This document shows, piece by piece, positions 43,189 to 52,048 of a DNA stretch of 64,000 nucleotides; the stretch's first letter is position 1, and every line of letters starts with the position of its first letter. A program made the position numbers and the translations under genes. Below the pieces are notes generated by a model. That model ran no database searches and had not been told where the DNA came from. It was given only the letters and a program-made list of their open reading frames with translations. This DNA is from Chryseobacterium sp. FH2 (GTDB taxonomy: Bacteria; Bacteroidota; Bacteroidia; Flavobacteriales; Weeksellaceae), in assembly GCF_001045455.1 (NCBI RefSeq), contig NZ_LFNE01000003.1:62001-126000 (forward strand), given 5' to 3'.

Positions 43189-44100
43189 ATGAATATCGTA
43201 TTAACAGGTTCTTTAGGGAACATAGGAAAACCGCTTACAAAAGCATTGGTTGAAAAAGGACACACGGTAACCGTAATCAGCAGTAAAACCGAAAGAAAAC
43301 CAGAAATTGAAGCATTGGGGGCTATTCCGGCAATAGGAAGCATCCAGGATGCCGGGTTTCTATCTGAAACATTTAGAGGTGCTGACGCAGTTTACCTGAT
43401 GGAAGCGTGGGAAGGTATCGGGAGTATCTTCGATAAGGATATTGATTTTATAGCCGGGTTTCATACCATTGGCAATAATTACAAACAGGCAGTTGAAGCT
43501 TCCGGTGTAAAAAAAGTTGTGCATTTAAGTAGTGTGGGTGCTCATAGTGCTACAGGATATGGAACACTTTCGGCTCATTATGATGTTGAAACTATTTTAA
43601 AACAGCTTCCCAATGATGTTTCTATCAAGTTTATGCGTCCTGTAGGTTTCTATACCAATTTATTCAGGTCAATTTCAAGCATTAAAGAAAAAGGTGCAAT
43701 TATTTCAAATTATGGCGGTAACAAGAAAGAACCTTGGGTATCCCCGTTAGATATTGCATCTGCAATTGTTGAAGAAATGGAATTGCCTTTTAACGGCAGA
43801 AAAGTTCGTTATATAGCAAGTGACGAAGCATCGCCCAACGAAGTGGCAAAAGTTTTGGGAAAAGCCATCGGAAACCCTGATTTGAAATGGATAGAAATTT
43901 CCGATGAGCAAATGTTGGATGGAATGTTAGAAATGGGAGTGAATCCGAAAATTGCCAACGGTATGGTAGCAATGCAGGCAAGTCAGCGTAATGGTTTACT
44001 GTTTGAAGACTTTTATCGCAATAAACCAACATTCGGAAAAGTCAAGCTGGACGATTTCGCCACAGAATTTGCTCAAACGTATAATAAACAGGCTAAATAA
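43189..44100 (+). CDS. NmrA-like NAD(P)-binding protein
   Basis: A 303-residue atypical/extended SDR of the NmrA type. The N-terminal Gly motif is TGSLGNIGKPL; the usual catalytic Tyr-Lys pair is not obvious. It resembles quinone reductase-like QorB and redox sensors (KKVVHLSSVGAHS, MRPVGFYTNLF). It sits 12 bp before an SDR gene, so they are co-transcribed. Its role may be sensing or reducing quinones. Confidence 0.9.
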   Translation: MNIVLTGSLGNIGKPLTKALVEKGHTVTVISSKTERKPEIEALGAIPAIGSIQDAGFLSETFRGADAVYLMEAWEGIGSIFDKDIDFIAGFHTIGNNYKQAVEASGVKKVVHLSSVGAHSATGYGTLSAHYDVETILKQLPNDVSIKFMRPVGFYTNLFRSISSIKEKGAIISNYGGNKKEPWVSPLDIASAIVEEMELPFNGRKVRYIASDEASPNEVAKVLGKAIGNPDLKWIEISDEQMLDGMLEMGVNPKIANGMVAMQASQRNGLLFEDFYRNKPTFGKVKLDDFATEFAQTYNKQAK

Positions 44101-44112
44101 ATTTAAAAGAAA

Positions 44113-44901
44113 ATGAATTACGAAGTAATCACAAACACCGAAGAAAATAATAATAAAGAAGTGCGTAAAAAAGCATTAATAACGGGAGCGAATAAGGGAA
44201 TTGGCTTCGAGACAGCAAAACAGCTTTTGCAAAACGGATATTACGTTTTCATCGGAAGCCGCAATGTAGATAACGGTAACACTGCCGTAGAGCAATTGAA
44301 AAGTGAGGGTTTTGAAAATGTAGAAGCCATTGAGTTAGATGTGACAGACACTGCTTCAGTAGAAGCTGCACGCAAGGAAATCGGTAGTAAAACGACTGTA
44401 CTCGATGTGCTTATTAATAATGCCGGCATTAATGGCGGCTTTCCACAAGCTGCATTAGAAGCAAGTGCCGATGCTTTTCAGCAGGTAATGGATACCAATT
44501 TATATGGAGTGGTAAGGGTAACGCAGGCATTCATTGATTTATTAAGAAAATCAGAGCAGCCAAGAATTGTCAATGTATCATCAAGCGGCTGTTCACTAAC
44601 ATTGCATTGCGACCCCAGCTGGAAATATTACACGCACAAAGCCGCCCTTTATCCTGCTTCAAAGGCAGCGCTTAATATGTACACCATTAATCTGGCTTAC
44701 GAGTTGAGAGATACACCTTTTAGAGTAAATGCAGTATGTCCGGGATTTGTGGCTACCGATTTCAATGGACACAGGGGAACCGGAACCGTTCAGGAGGGTG
44801 GCATTCGCATTGCTAAATATGCAATGATTGGAGAAGATGGGCCTACAGGCAAATTCATCAGTGAAGAATATAATCCTGAAACCGGGGAAACTCCATGGTA
44901 A
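44113..44901 (+). CDS. SDR family oxidoreductase (carbonyl reductase-like)
   Basis: A 262-residue SDR with TGANKGIGFETAKQL, NNAGINGG, the Ser in NVSSSGC and active-site YPASK. The TGANKGIGFE form and the long pre-helix before the Tyr (SWKYYTHKAALYPASK) recall plant and animal carbonyl reductases. An 18-residue leader precedes the first strand. It is followed after 21 bp by an AraC gene. Confidence 0.92.
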   Translation: MNYEVITNTEENNNKEVRKKALITGANKGIGFETAKQLLQNGYYVFIGSRNVDNGNTAVEQLKSEGFENVEAIELDVTDTASVEAARKEIGSKTTVLDVLINNAGINGGFPQAALEASADAFQQVMDTNLYGVVRVTQAFIDLLRKSEQPRIVNVSSSGCSLTLHCDPSWKYYTHKAALYPASKAALNMYTINLAYELRDTPFRVNAVCPGFVATDFNGHRGTGTVQEGGIRIAKYAMIGEDGPTGKFISEEYNPETGETPW

Positions 44902-44922
44902 TAAATTCAGTAATTTAGTAAG

Positions 44923-45825
44923 ATGAAAAACAAACCGCATAAGTTTCAGTCGTTATCGGATTTCCATCGGATGTTCGGGGTGTCAAAGCCCGTGCATCCT
45001 TTGGTAAGTTTTATCCGCCTTGAAGATATGAAATTGCCCGCCGAAGAATTGGCTGACCAATTGGTTTTAGACTTTTATAAAATTGCCTACAAAGACAATC
45101 TCGGAAAGGCTAAATACGGACAGCATTATTATGATTTTGGAGAGGGTGGTTTAGTGTTCACTTCTCCCGGTCAATTGTTTCAGAAACCGGGTAACAGTAC
45201 CCATAAAGGGTATATTTTGCTTGTTCATCCTGATTTCCTGTTATCTTATCCCTTAGCAAAAAAAATAACGCAATATGGTTTCTTTTCATACAATACCAAT
45301 GAAGCTTTGCATCTATCCGAAAAGGAAAAAGAAACCATTTTCTCTGTTTTTAATATCATTGAAGAAGAAATAAACAGCAGGATTGACGATTTCAGTCAGG
45401 ATGTTATTATTTCACAAATTGAGTTGCTTCTGAATTACAGCGTCAGGTTTTACAAACGCCAATTCATTACACGTAAAACGGTTGGCAACAATTTATTACA
45501 ACAGTTTGAAGACCTTTTGGAAGATTATTTCAATAATGAAAAAACATTAGACAATGGTATCCCGACTGTGCATTACCTGGCTGAACAACTTAATTTATCT
45601 GCCACCTATTTAAGTGATATGTTACGCTCCCTGACCGGGCAGAATACGCAGCAACATATTCACAACAAACTGATTGAGCAGGCAAAAAAAATACTGTCAA
45701 CCTCTGATTTGTCCGTAGCTGAAATAGCATACCTGTTAGGATTTGAGCATCCGCAGTCGTTTAGCCGATTGTTTAAGACAAAAACGACTCTCTCTCCCTT
45801 AGCATTTAGACAGTCGTTTAACTGA
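44923..45825 (+). CDS. AraC family transcriptional regulator
   Basis: A 300-residue AraC protein of the subtype found at 11012 and 56125 (FHRMFGVSKPVHPLVSFIRL; GQHYYDFGEGGLVFTSPGQ; LNLSATYLSDMLRSLTGQNT; GFEHPQSFSRLFKTKT). It ends the NmrA-SDR-AraC transcript. HTH pair at about 205-298. Confidence 0.93.
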   Translation: MKNKPHKFQSLSDFHRMFGVSKPVHPLVSFIRLEDMKLPAEELADQLVLDFYKIAYKDNLGKAKYGQHYYDFGEGGLVFTSPGQLFQKPGNSTHKGYILLVHPDFLLSYPLAKKITQYGFFSYNTNEALHLSEKEKETIFSVFNIIEEEINSRIDDFSQDVIISQIELLLNYSVRFYKRQFITRKTVGNNLLQQFEDLLEDYFNNEKTLDNGIPTVHYLAEQLNLSATYLSDMLRSLTGQNTQQHIHNKLIEQAKKILSTSDLSVAEIAYLLGFEHPQSFSRLFKTKTTLSPLAFRQSFN

Positions 45826-46010
45826 CAGACGAATTTTGTGCTTCATATCATCAGGAAAAGGAAATACAGGAGTTTGAAAACGTAGAAGCATTTGACCTTA
45901 TCAACCAATTTCAATTAATTTTTCTTTCAACCGCAAGGCGGCACAAATTATCCTGACAGCGACAGACACCGAACGATAGAACCATAGTCGCTAATAATGA
46001 CGAAGCGTAA

Positions 46011-46518
46011 ATAATCAGCTATATTGTGGCCTGGCTTATTTTTGTCGGCTTGTCCATTGAAGCAGGAGGCTTAATAGCAAATTTCTTTTTCAGTCTGTAT
46101 AAGCCTGAATTTATCCAGAATCTTCAAAAGTTGGACTTAATTGAAATGTATAATGGCAGTAGATTAGCTTTTTTTCGGTGTCTATAGCTTTATTCTAACC
46201 ATTTCAATTTTGAAAGCCTGCCTATTTTACACAGTTATCAGGCTAATGCACACAATGGATTTGTCAAAACCGTTCAGTACTTTTGTTGCGAGACAATTTT
46301 CACATATTAGTTATTATACCCTTTCAATTGGGATGTTAAGCTATATTGCCAGACAGTTGGTTAAAAATTTAATGCATCACGGTTTTGTTACCGACAATTT
46401 AAACCAATTTTGGACAGACAGTCAGGCATTTATTTTAATGGGAGCCGTAATCTATATTATTGCGACTATTTTCAAAAAAGGAGTAGATATCCAAAAAGAA
46501 AATGATTTAACTGTTTAG
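46011..46518 (+). pseudogene. Frameshifted DUF2975 membrane protein gene
   Basis: The first part reads IVAWLIFVGLSIEAGGLIAN then LYKPEFIQNLQKL and stops; in the next frame it continues SFILTISILKACLFYTVIR with LVKPFST-type motif DLSKPFSTFVARQFSHISYY and ends at 46518. This is the DUF2975 fold with one frameshift around 46180 and no start codon. DUF2975 proteins normally pair with a tiny XRE regulator, and one follows. Confidence 0.75.
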
Positions 46519-46521
46519 GCT

Positions 46522-46748
46522 ATGGCAATTGTAGTAATTTAGACGTTGTAATGGTTAAACGAAAAATGTCACTCAATGAACTTTCTGACAAAGTTGGATT
46601 AACTTTATCGAATCTCTCAATATTGAAAACTGGTAAAGCAAAGGCAATTAGATTTAGCACTTTGGAAATAATTTGTAATGTATTAGAATGCCAACCTGGT
46701 GATATTTTAGAGTATGTCAATGTCGAACAAAAAACAATGGCCCGCTAA
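46522..46748 (+). pseudogene. Small XRE regulator with start-proximal frameshift
   Basis: The body from ATG 46551 (MVKRKMSLNELSDKVGLTLS, LSILKTGKAKAIRFSTLE, CQPGDILEY) is a YozG-like XRE domain. The family usually begins MAIIVNLDVMLAKRKM; here MAIVV (46522) is followed by an out-of-frame NLDVVMVKRKM, as if one A was lost near 46537. Translation from 46551 would still give an intact HTH of 65 residues, so it may be functional in a shortened form. Partner of the broken DUF2975 gene. Confidence 0.7.
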
Positions 46749-46933
46749 CAAGGATTTGGCAAAATGTGAGATTAAGCTCTGAATTGAAAACTCTCACTTT
46801 TTTAGCTGCTGTTTTTCAATCCATTTTCTTTTTGTAATTTCAATGCCTTGAAAAAGCATTGATTTCGTGCAGGCTTTTGAAGAACTTTAGTTCAAAAAAG
46901 CCTGCACTTTACCAATACTTTTCCGTTAGCAGC
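46743..46933 (+). repeat. attC-like imperfect palindrome, site A
   Basis: CGCTAAC (46743-46749) followed by TTTGGCAAAATGTG pairs with ...TTTACCAATA... and GTTAGCAG (46925-46932). The element begins inside the stop region of the XRE gene and ends 54 bp before the RCC1 gene. Length is about 190 bp, long for an attC but with the same inner and outer box order. About 70 percent of it, by eye, resembles site B. Confidence 0.5.
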
Positions 46934-46986
46934 AAGCGTATCAAAAATGCTGGTAACACAACTAAAAAAAATTAACACATGAAATT

Positions 46987-48357
46987 ATGAAAAAAATAGG
47001 TTTACTTTTTTTATTTTTATCTTCCATTTTGTTTTCACAATGTTGGAAAGAAGTTTCAACTGGAAGATGGAATTCCGTAGGTTTGAAATCAGATGGCACA
47101 GTTTGGGCTTGGGGAAATAATTTATACGGACAATTAGGAGACGGAACAAATAATTACAGCAGTGTTCCTCTGCAAATTGGAATTGCGGAATGGAAAGTTG
47201 CAAATAGTGGTCCAACTGCAGACCACATAATTGCAATAAAATTGAATGGCACTCTTTGGTCATGGGGCGGAAACAACGCAGGACAAATTGGAGACGGCAC
47301 ATCAACGCATAAAAACAGCCCAGTCCAAATAAACACCCAAACAGACTGGAAAAACACATCTGCAGGTAGTGCACATTCAATAGCACTCAAAAATAACGGT
47401 ACACTTTGGACATGGGGATTAAATAACGATGGTCAGTTGGGAGATGGAACATCTAACAACAAACCTTTTCCAACGCAAATTGGTACTGCGACCAATTGGG
47501 AAGATATAAAAGGAGGTAATCTCTATACTTTAGCATTAAAATCAGAGGGTACTATTTGGTCGTGGGGAAATAATCTTCAAGGTCAACTAGGTGATGGCAC
47601 AAATATTAGCAAAAATATACCTACACAAATTGGAACTGCTACAAATTGGAAAACGATTTCAGCGGGTTCTAACCACAACGTAGCAATTAAAACTGATGGT
47701 ACCCTTTGGACATGGGGTTACAACGGTTATGGACAATTAGGAGACGGAACAAACACTAACAAGAATGTACCAATCCAAATTGGAACAGCGAATAATTGGA
47801 AAACCGCTGTAGCGGGAGTAAATCATACTGTAGCGATTAAAACAGATGGCACATTGTGGACATGGGGATTAAATGATAACGCACAATTGGGAGACGGAAC
47901 CTTTATAAACAAAAATATTCCAACACAAATTGGTATTGCAAGTGATTGGTCACAACTTGCGGGAGGACATTACCATAACCTTGCAATTAAAACTAATGGT
48001 TCACTTTGGTCGTGGGGATTTAACAGCTATGGACAACTTGGAGACGGCACGACCGATTTTAAAACAAGTCCAGTTGCTATTACTTGTTCAACTTCGGTAT
48101 TACAAACACAGGATTTAGATTTGAATAATGCTAATATCACTATATATCCGAATCCAACTAAAATAATGTTTCAAATCGAACATAAGGTAAATATAAAAAA
48201 TGTTCAAATTTTTAATGAAGAAGGAAGAATTGTACATTCTGTACAAAATAAAAATATCATCAATATCCAATCACTACCAAAAGGAATCTATTGGGTTAAA
48301 ATTGAAGATGTAAACGGAAAAATGTTTACAAAAAAAATTGTGAGAAACCAAGATTAA
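46987..48357 (+). CDS. RCC1-repeat protein with type IX sorting domain
   Basis: A 456-residue exported protein: signal peptide at 1-17, then seven about 50-residue RCC1 repeats (core pattern W-x(3)-AG-x(2)-H-x(2)-AIK-x-DGTLWTWG, then GQLGDGT), enough for a full seven-blade propeller, then a C-terminal T9SS type A sorting domain (about 380-456; NITIYPNPTKIMFQIEH, NIQSLPKGIYWVKIED). It should be secreted by the type IX system and anchored at the surface or released; binding partner unknown. It is bracketed by attC-like sites A and B. Confidence 0.92.
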   Translation: MKKIGLLFLFLSSILFSQCWKEVSTGRWNSVGLKSDGTVWAWGNNLYGQLGDGTNNYSSVPLQIGIAEWKVANSGPTADHIIAIKLNGTLWSWGGNNAGQIGDGTSTHKNSPVQINTQTDWKNTSAGSAHSIALKNNGTLWTWGLNNDGQLGDGTSNNKPFPTQIGTATNWEDIKGGNLYTLALKSEGTIWSWGNNLQGQLGDGTNISKNIPTQIGTATNWKTISAGSNHNVAIKTDGTLWTWGYNGYGQLGDGTNTNKNVPIQIGTANNWKTAVAGVNHTVAIKTDGTLWTWGLNDNAQLGDGTFINKNIPTQIGIASDWSQLAGGHYHNLAIKTNGSLWSWGFNSYGQLGDGTTDFKTSPVAITCSTSVLQTQDLDLNNANITIYPNPTKIMFQIEHKVNIKNVQIFNEEGRIVHSVQNKNIINIQSLPKGIYWVKIEDVNGKMFTKKIVRNQD

Positions 48358-48364
48358 AATGCCT

Positions 48365-48556
48365 GCAGCTAATATCATATTGGCAAAATGCGGGTTTAAA
48401 CCTGAATTGAAAACTCTACTTTTTTGCTGCTGCTTTTCAATTCCGTTTTCTTTTTGTAATTTCAATACATTGAAAAAGCATCGGCTCAGTAAGTCTTTCT
48501 TGAACTAAAGCTCTCCTAAATCACATACTTCGCCTATACTTTTTCCGTTAGCTGCA
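48365..48556 (+). repeat. attC-like imperfect palindrome, site B
   Basis: GCAGCTAA (48365-48372) and TTAGCTGC (48549-48556) are exact inverted ends, with inner ATATTGGCAAAATG facing CTTCGCCTATAC. It follows the RCC1 stop by 7 bp. Long stretches match site A (TTGAAAACTCT, TTTCTTTTTGTAATTTCAAT, ACTTTTTCCGTTAGC). Confidence 0.5.
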
Positions 48557-48576
48557 AGCTTCCAAAAAATCACGTA

Positions 48577-48944
48577 TGAAATTAAATAAAGAAAATATGA
48601 AAATTGGCTTGAATTCAATGTTTATTTAGTAAAATTTAATTTCTGATGAAACAATAATTCGACTATTAATTAATGGTGCTCCAAATCAATTCGCTCCTTT
48701 TTCAAGTTTTAACAGTAATAGAAATTATATTGAATTCAAAACACTGAATGATTATTTTGATGAAAATTTTGAAAATGGAAATAACTGAATTGTTTTTGGA
48801 AGTGATGGTTTTGGAAACCCATTCAGTTTTGATAAAAACTCAAATTACCAAATAATTTTACCTGATTTTGACACTGAAAAAAATATTTGTAAATGAGAAT
48901 TTTGCGAATTCTTAGATTTCATTTTAGAAACTGCAGTGCTGTAA
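48577..48944 (+). pseudogene. Decayed SMI1/KNR4 (SUKH) family gene
   Basis: After a broken start (MKLNKENMKIGLNSMF then stop) the frame 48633-48944 reads FKTLNDYFDENFENGNN, stop, IVFGSDGFGNPFSFDKN, stop, EFCEFLDFILE. The IVFGSDGFGNPF block is the core of SUKH domains, which serve as immunity proteins to contact-dependent toxins. Both inner stops are TGA at places where Trp would fit. The gene is dead unless TGA is read through. Confidence 0.65.
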
Positions 48945-48953
48945 TGCTGCGAC

Positions 48954-48983
48954 TACGCAAAGCACCAGCTATCTGGTGGCGTA
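48954..48983 (+). repeat. Short attC-like hairpin
   Basis: TACGC-AAAG-CACCAG-CTAT-CTGGTG-GCGTA forms a hairpin with one bulged AAAG on the left arm, 10 bp after the SUKH stop and 33 bp before the DinB gene. The bulge on one arm is characteristic of integron recombination hairpins. Confidence 0.4.
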
Positions 48984-49015
48984 CTGATTAACATAACGAA
49001 AAATTGAGAAAAAAT

Positions 49016-49519
49016 ATGGAGAATTCAACATCAATAACAGACGCAATTTGGACACAATTTGGAGCAAGTCTCGATATGCTCGAAAATGCAATCAATATGT
49101 GTCCCGATGAACATTGGGAAACGGAATCAGACTTTTGGTATCTGTCTTTCCATTGCATTTTTTGGACAGATTATTACTTGTCAACAGAACCGCATAAATT
49201 TGAACCACCGAAACCTTTTACTTTTTCAGAATTTGACCCTACAGGTAAAAGACCGGAAAGAACTTACACAAAGTCAGAGGTTCTTGACTATTTGGAACAC
49301 TGCCGGCTAAAAGCAAATCGGCTTATTAGCGAACTGACACCAAACAGAATGAACGACCGTTGGATTAACGAATCCAAAAACTATTCTTTACTTGAAATTT
49401 TGTTGTATAATATGAGACATATTCAACATCATTCCGCACAGTTTAACCTGGTTCTTAGACAGACTATTAACAATGCACCGAATTGGGTAGCTCAGGCAAA
49501 GAAGCTTGCCGATAAATAG
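49016..49519 (+). CDS. DinB family protein
   Basis: A 167-residue four-helix-bundle protein (ATG 49016, MENSTSITDAIWTQFGAS). The DinB/YfiT metal histidines are seen in WYLSFHCIFWTDYYLS and in MRHIQHHSAQFNLVLRQ. Such proteins are predicted metal-dependent hydrolases or thiol transferases of unknown substrate. It stands alone between the short hairpin and attC-like site C. Confidence 0.9.
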   Translation: MENSTSITDAIWTQFGASLDMLENAINMCPDEHWETESDFWYLSFHCIFWTDYYLSTEPHKFEPPKPFTFSEFDPTGKRPERTYTKSEVLDYLEHCRLKANRLISELTPNRMNDRWINESKNYSLLEILLYNMRHIQHHSAQFNLVLRQTINNAPNWVAQAKKLADK

Positions 49520-49554
49520 ACAGCCAAAAATTAAACGGACGAAATATGGCTAGA

Positions 49555-49683
49555 GGTAACAAGGTTTTGTAATAGTGGGATGAAACTGCAAAATTCAGCG
49601 GTAGTTTTTCGATTAAACTTTTATGCAAAATTGAAAATTTGTTCTTCGATTGCCCCACCATCGCAAAGCCCCACTGTTAGCAG
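49555..49683 (+). repeat. attC-like imperfect palindrome, site C
   Basis: GGTAACAAGGTTTTG (from 49555) with AGTGGGATG faces CATCGCAAAGCCCCACT and GTTAGCAG (49676-49683). It follows the DinB stop by 35 bp. Confidence 0.45.
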
Positions 49684-50064
49684 TAAGCATAAAACTACAA
49701 CTAAAATTGTCGCATTTGTACTATGCCTGTTTTTTGAGAACGGTATTTTGAATTAAAAAATTATAAAACAAACACTTACAGCATTGCAAAGCTGTTCTTT
49801 AAAAAGAAAAGTTGCGCCCATCGGCGAGTTATGGGCAATATAAAAAACCGCTAAAAATATTAACAAATGAATTGGAATAATTATTTATTAGAACAAAAAA
49901 AAACGATGCCGCAATTATAATCCGTGACTGTAAAATTTAATATATAAAATCTTCAACCTTTGCATAAAACAATTTCGGGTTTTCCTGCAAGGGAAATATA
50001 TACTAAACCCAAATGCACCACATTGGGAAACCCCAAAACAACCGCCAAAAATTATAAAACCAAG
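49684..50064. other. Remnant sequence with a further cassette-type end
   Basis: No gene is visible. GTTATGGGC (49828-49836) after a TTGCGCCCATCGG stretch has the form of a cassette right end and is followed 31 bp later by a 17-codon frame starting MNWNNYLLEQKK, probably the stump of another gene. The rest is AT-rich. Confidence 0.35.
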
Positions 50065-50712
50065 ATGAAAAACCTGCTTATCCTAATCACTTTTGCGATG
50101 ATTTTGCCTGCCTGTAACCAAAACGCAGGCAAAGACAAAACCAGAACCGAAAAAACCGTTTCAATCAAAAAAGACAATCCGCAAACAGTTTACAATTCAG
50201 ATATCATTGAAATAGAAAATGTTTTAATAAACGGGCATCAGGTTATACTGTCCGCAAATGAGTTTCGCTCGGCTTATCCCAAAATTGATTCTTCAAAAAC
50301 CATAACTGCAGATTGCGGAAGCCCGTTTGATTGGTTAGACGAGCAATGGATGACCAAAACCTATGGGAAATACAATGAAACCAAAGGCACATTTGAAAAA
50401 TACGACGGGAAAATAACAATGCTTTATGGAGAAAATATCGAGTTCAGCACCAATAACCATATTGTGTTGTTTGATATGGCTTTTGCAGGCAATAATTCTT
50501 TCAGGATAATTTCCCACAACATCACCTTGGATAAAAGCACCACATTAGAAGCATTTAAAAGAAAGTTCCCACACTCAAAAATTGAAAAATTGGAAAAGCC
50601 CGATGAAGCCAGGTTTAGATTTTATATTGATAAAGAGAAAGAAAACGCGTTTTTGTTTTATTTCAAAAACGGTAAATTAGATTATTTTACGTTATGGTGG
50701 CTATTATGCTAA
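50065..50712 (+). CDS. Hypothetical lipoprotein
   Basis: A 215-residue protein; I start at ATG 50065 because it gives a clean lipoprotein signal (MKNLLILITFAMILPAC, Cys17) while the TTG start at 49960 adds an unlikely leader. The mature part is rich in charged residues and has a beta-type pattern with a conserved-looking CGSPFDWLDEQW block. Not recognised. First gene of a plus-strand run of small envelope proteins to 53235. Confidence 0.75.
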   Translation: MKNLLILITFAMILPACNQNAGKDKTRTEKTVSIKKDNPQTVYNSDIIEIENVLINGHQVILSANEFRSAYPKIDSSKTITADCGSPFDWLDEQWMTKTYGKYNETKGTFEKYDGKITMLYGENIEFSTNNHIVLFDMAFAGNNSFRIISHNITLDKSTTLEAFKRKFPHSKIEKLEKPDEARFRFYIDKEKENAFLFYFKNGKLDYFTLWWLLC

Positions 50713-50753
50713 CCTATTTAAATCAAACTCACAGATGATAAAATAAACCAGGA

Positions 50754-51047
50754 ATGAACAAGCTGAAAATACTGAAAGCAGTTAAAATCATATTGCTGAC
50801 AATCTACATACCCGTTCTTTTGTTTTATTCGGGCATTGTTTTACCCGAATATCTGGCGTGTGTGAACTGCAATTCCGAAGGCGCTATGGGAACGGACATT
50901 TGGGGCGATGAAGTGCAGTGTTTCGGCGAAAGCAAGGTTTTCGGAGAAATTATCTTCCAGTTCCTCTCAATGATAGTGGTAGGATGGTCTGTTGTATTAA
51001 TCATTGTTTTTTTCTTTATCCATCACTTAAAAAAGACATTAAAATAA
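50754..51047 (+). CDS. Small membrane protein of unknown function
   Basis: A 97-residue protein with two membrane helices (about 9-28 and 67-90) and an intervening loop with three cysteines (CVNCNSEG, VQCFGE). It is 4 bp before the next gene, so translationally linked. No family recognised. Confidence 0.7.
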   Translation: MNKLKILKAVKIILLTIYIPVLLFYSGIVLPEYLACVNCNSEGAMGTDIWGDEVQCFGESKVFGEIIFQFLSMIVVGWSVVLIIVFFFIHHLKKTLK

Positions 51048-51051
51048 AAAG

Positions 51052-52026
51052 ATGAAACAGCTATTATTCTTCATTATAATGATTTCCACGGTTTCGGTTA
51101 AAGCACAGCTCGCACCGCTCACGCCCGAAGAAAAAGCCAGAATGGACAGCCTCAGCAAAATTTTCGACAACAACCGAAAGCTGGAAGTGCTGGATGTTTC
51201 CCTCAAAAAAATATTCAAAAAATCGGGGAAATATTATGCTACGGTAGAATGGAACAATCTGGGAAAAGAACCTATTACCTCGTTTTCTGGAATACTGGTA
51301 ATACATAATGGGGAAATAGGTGATGGTATGGAATGGCTGGACACCAAGCCTCTTCCTGCTCTTCTACAACCTGGTCAACCGCAATCGCAGGATTATGAAG
51401 CACCTGCAATTGGTAAAATGTTTCCGAAACTACCGAAACTAAATGAAGTCCATTTGATGTTTACTGCCTATACGGTAAATACAACAAGCAATAATTTTAA
51501 AAGTATTAGAGCAATTAGCAACCTTACCAAAAAAGAATGGCTTGCACTGTTAGAAAGAGATAAAGATTACACCATTTATAAAGAATTGAACGAACGCAAA
51601 CAAAAATACCTGCAAAACGAAGCCAAGCTGAAACTGCTGGAAGGAAAATTCCTGAAAATAGATATGGTTGACGGCAAACCTTATGTATTTTGTGAATTTA
51701 AAAACAAATCAGGTCAGGCAATAAATGTTTACGGCACAAGAATAAGCATACAATCCGGCACTAATGAAAACAGTGGCTGGATTTGCAGTAATGGCTCCGA
51801 CCCCGATACATATTTAAAGCCAAACGAAAGCATTGCCATTCAATGCAGGATGCAGAATATTCCTTATGACAAAATGAAATTCCCGGTATCTGACCCGTCC
51901 TTATATAACTTGAAGATAACTCTTGGCTGCGATATGATAAAGTTGGATGATATGACCTACCACACAGTTGAGTTTACTAAGGAAGATGAGGAAATGTTAC
52001 GATTGCTGAACGAAAAATATAAATAG
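51052..52026 (+). CDS. Exported protein with two related beta domains
   Basis: A 324-residue protein with signal peptide (1-18, ending KAQ). Two halves have similar patterns: KSGKYYATVEWNNLGKEPI with LLQPGQ (about 58-120) and DGKPYVFCEFKNKSGQAI with LKPNES (about 208-265), as in tandem immunoglobulin-like domains; a charged helix (155-200) links them. Function unknown. It follows the small membrane protein gene directly. Confidence 0.75.
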   Translation: MKQLLFFIIMISTVSVKAQLAPLTPEEKARMDSLSKIFDNNRKLEVLDVSLKKIFKKSGKYYATVEWNNLGKEPITSFSGILVIHNGEIGDGMEWLDTKPLPALLQPGQPQSQDYEAPAIGKMFPKLPKLNEVHLMFTAYTVNTTSNNFKSIRAISNLTKKEWLALLERDKDYTIYKELNERKQKYLQNEAKLKLLEGKFLKIDMVDGKPYVFCEFKNKSGQAINVYGTRISIQSGTNENSGWICSNGSDPDTYLKPNESIAIQCRMQNIPYDKMKFPVSDPSLYNLKITLGCDMIKLDDMTYHTVEFTKEDEEMLRLLNEKYK

Positions 52027-52048
52027 AAAAAATAAAATATTAACACAA

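Noticed and set aside
44113..44901. Idea that SDR, NmrA and hydrolase genes at 40-45 kb form a polyketide or secondary metabolite cluster
   Set aside because: No synthase, carrier protein or tailoring set is present; the genes are generic redox enzymes.
47101..48060. Tandem nucleotide repeats as a possible CRISPR or satellite
   Set aside because: The about 150-bp period is in frame and encodes RCC1 protein repeats; there are no spacers.
48577..48944. Possible reassignment of TGA to Trp
   Set aside because: TGA terminates several intact genes in the window, for example the LanB fragment, the SDR at 16425, pstB and the AraC genes at 44923 and 56125, so decay of one gene is the better reading.
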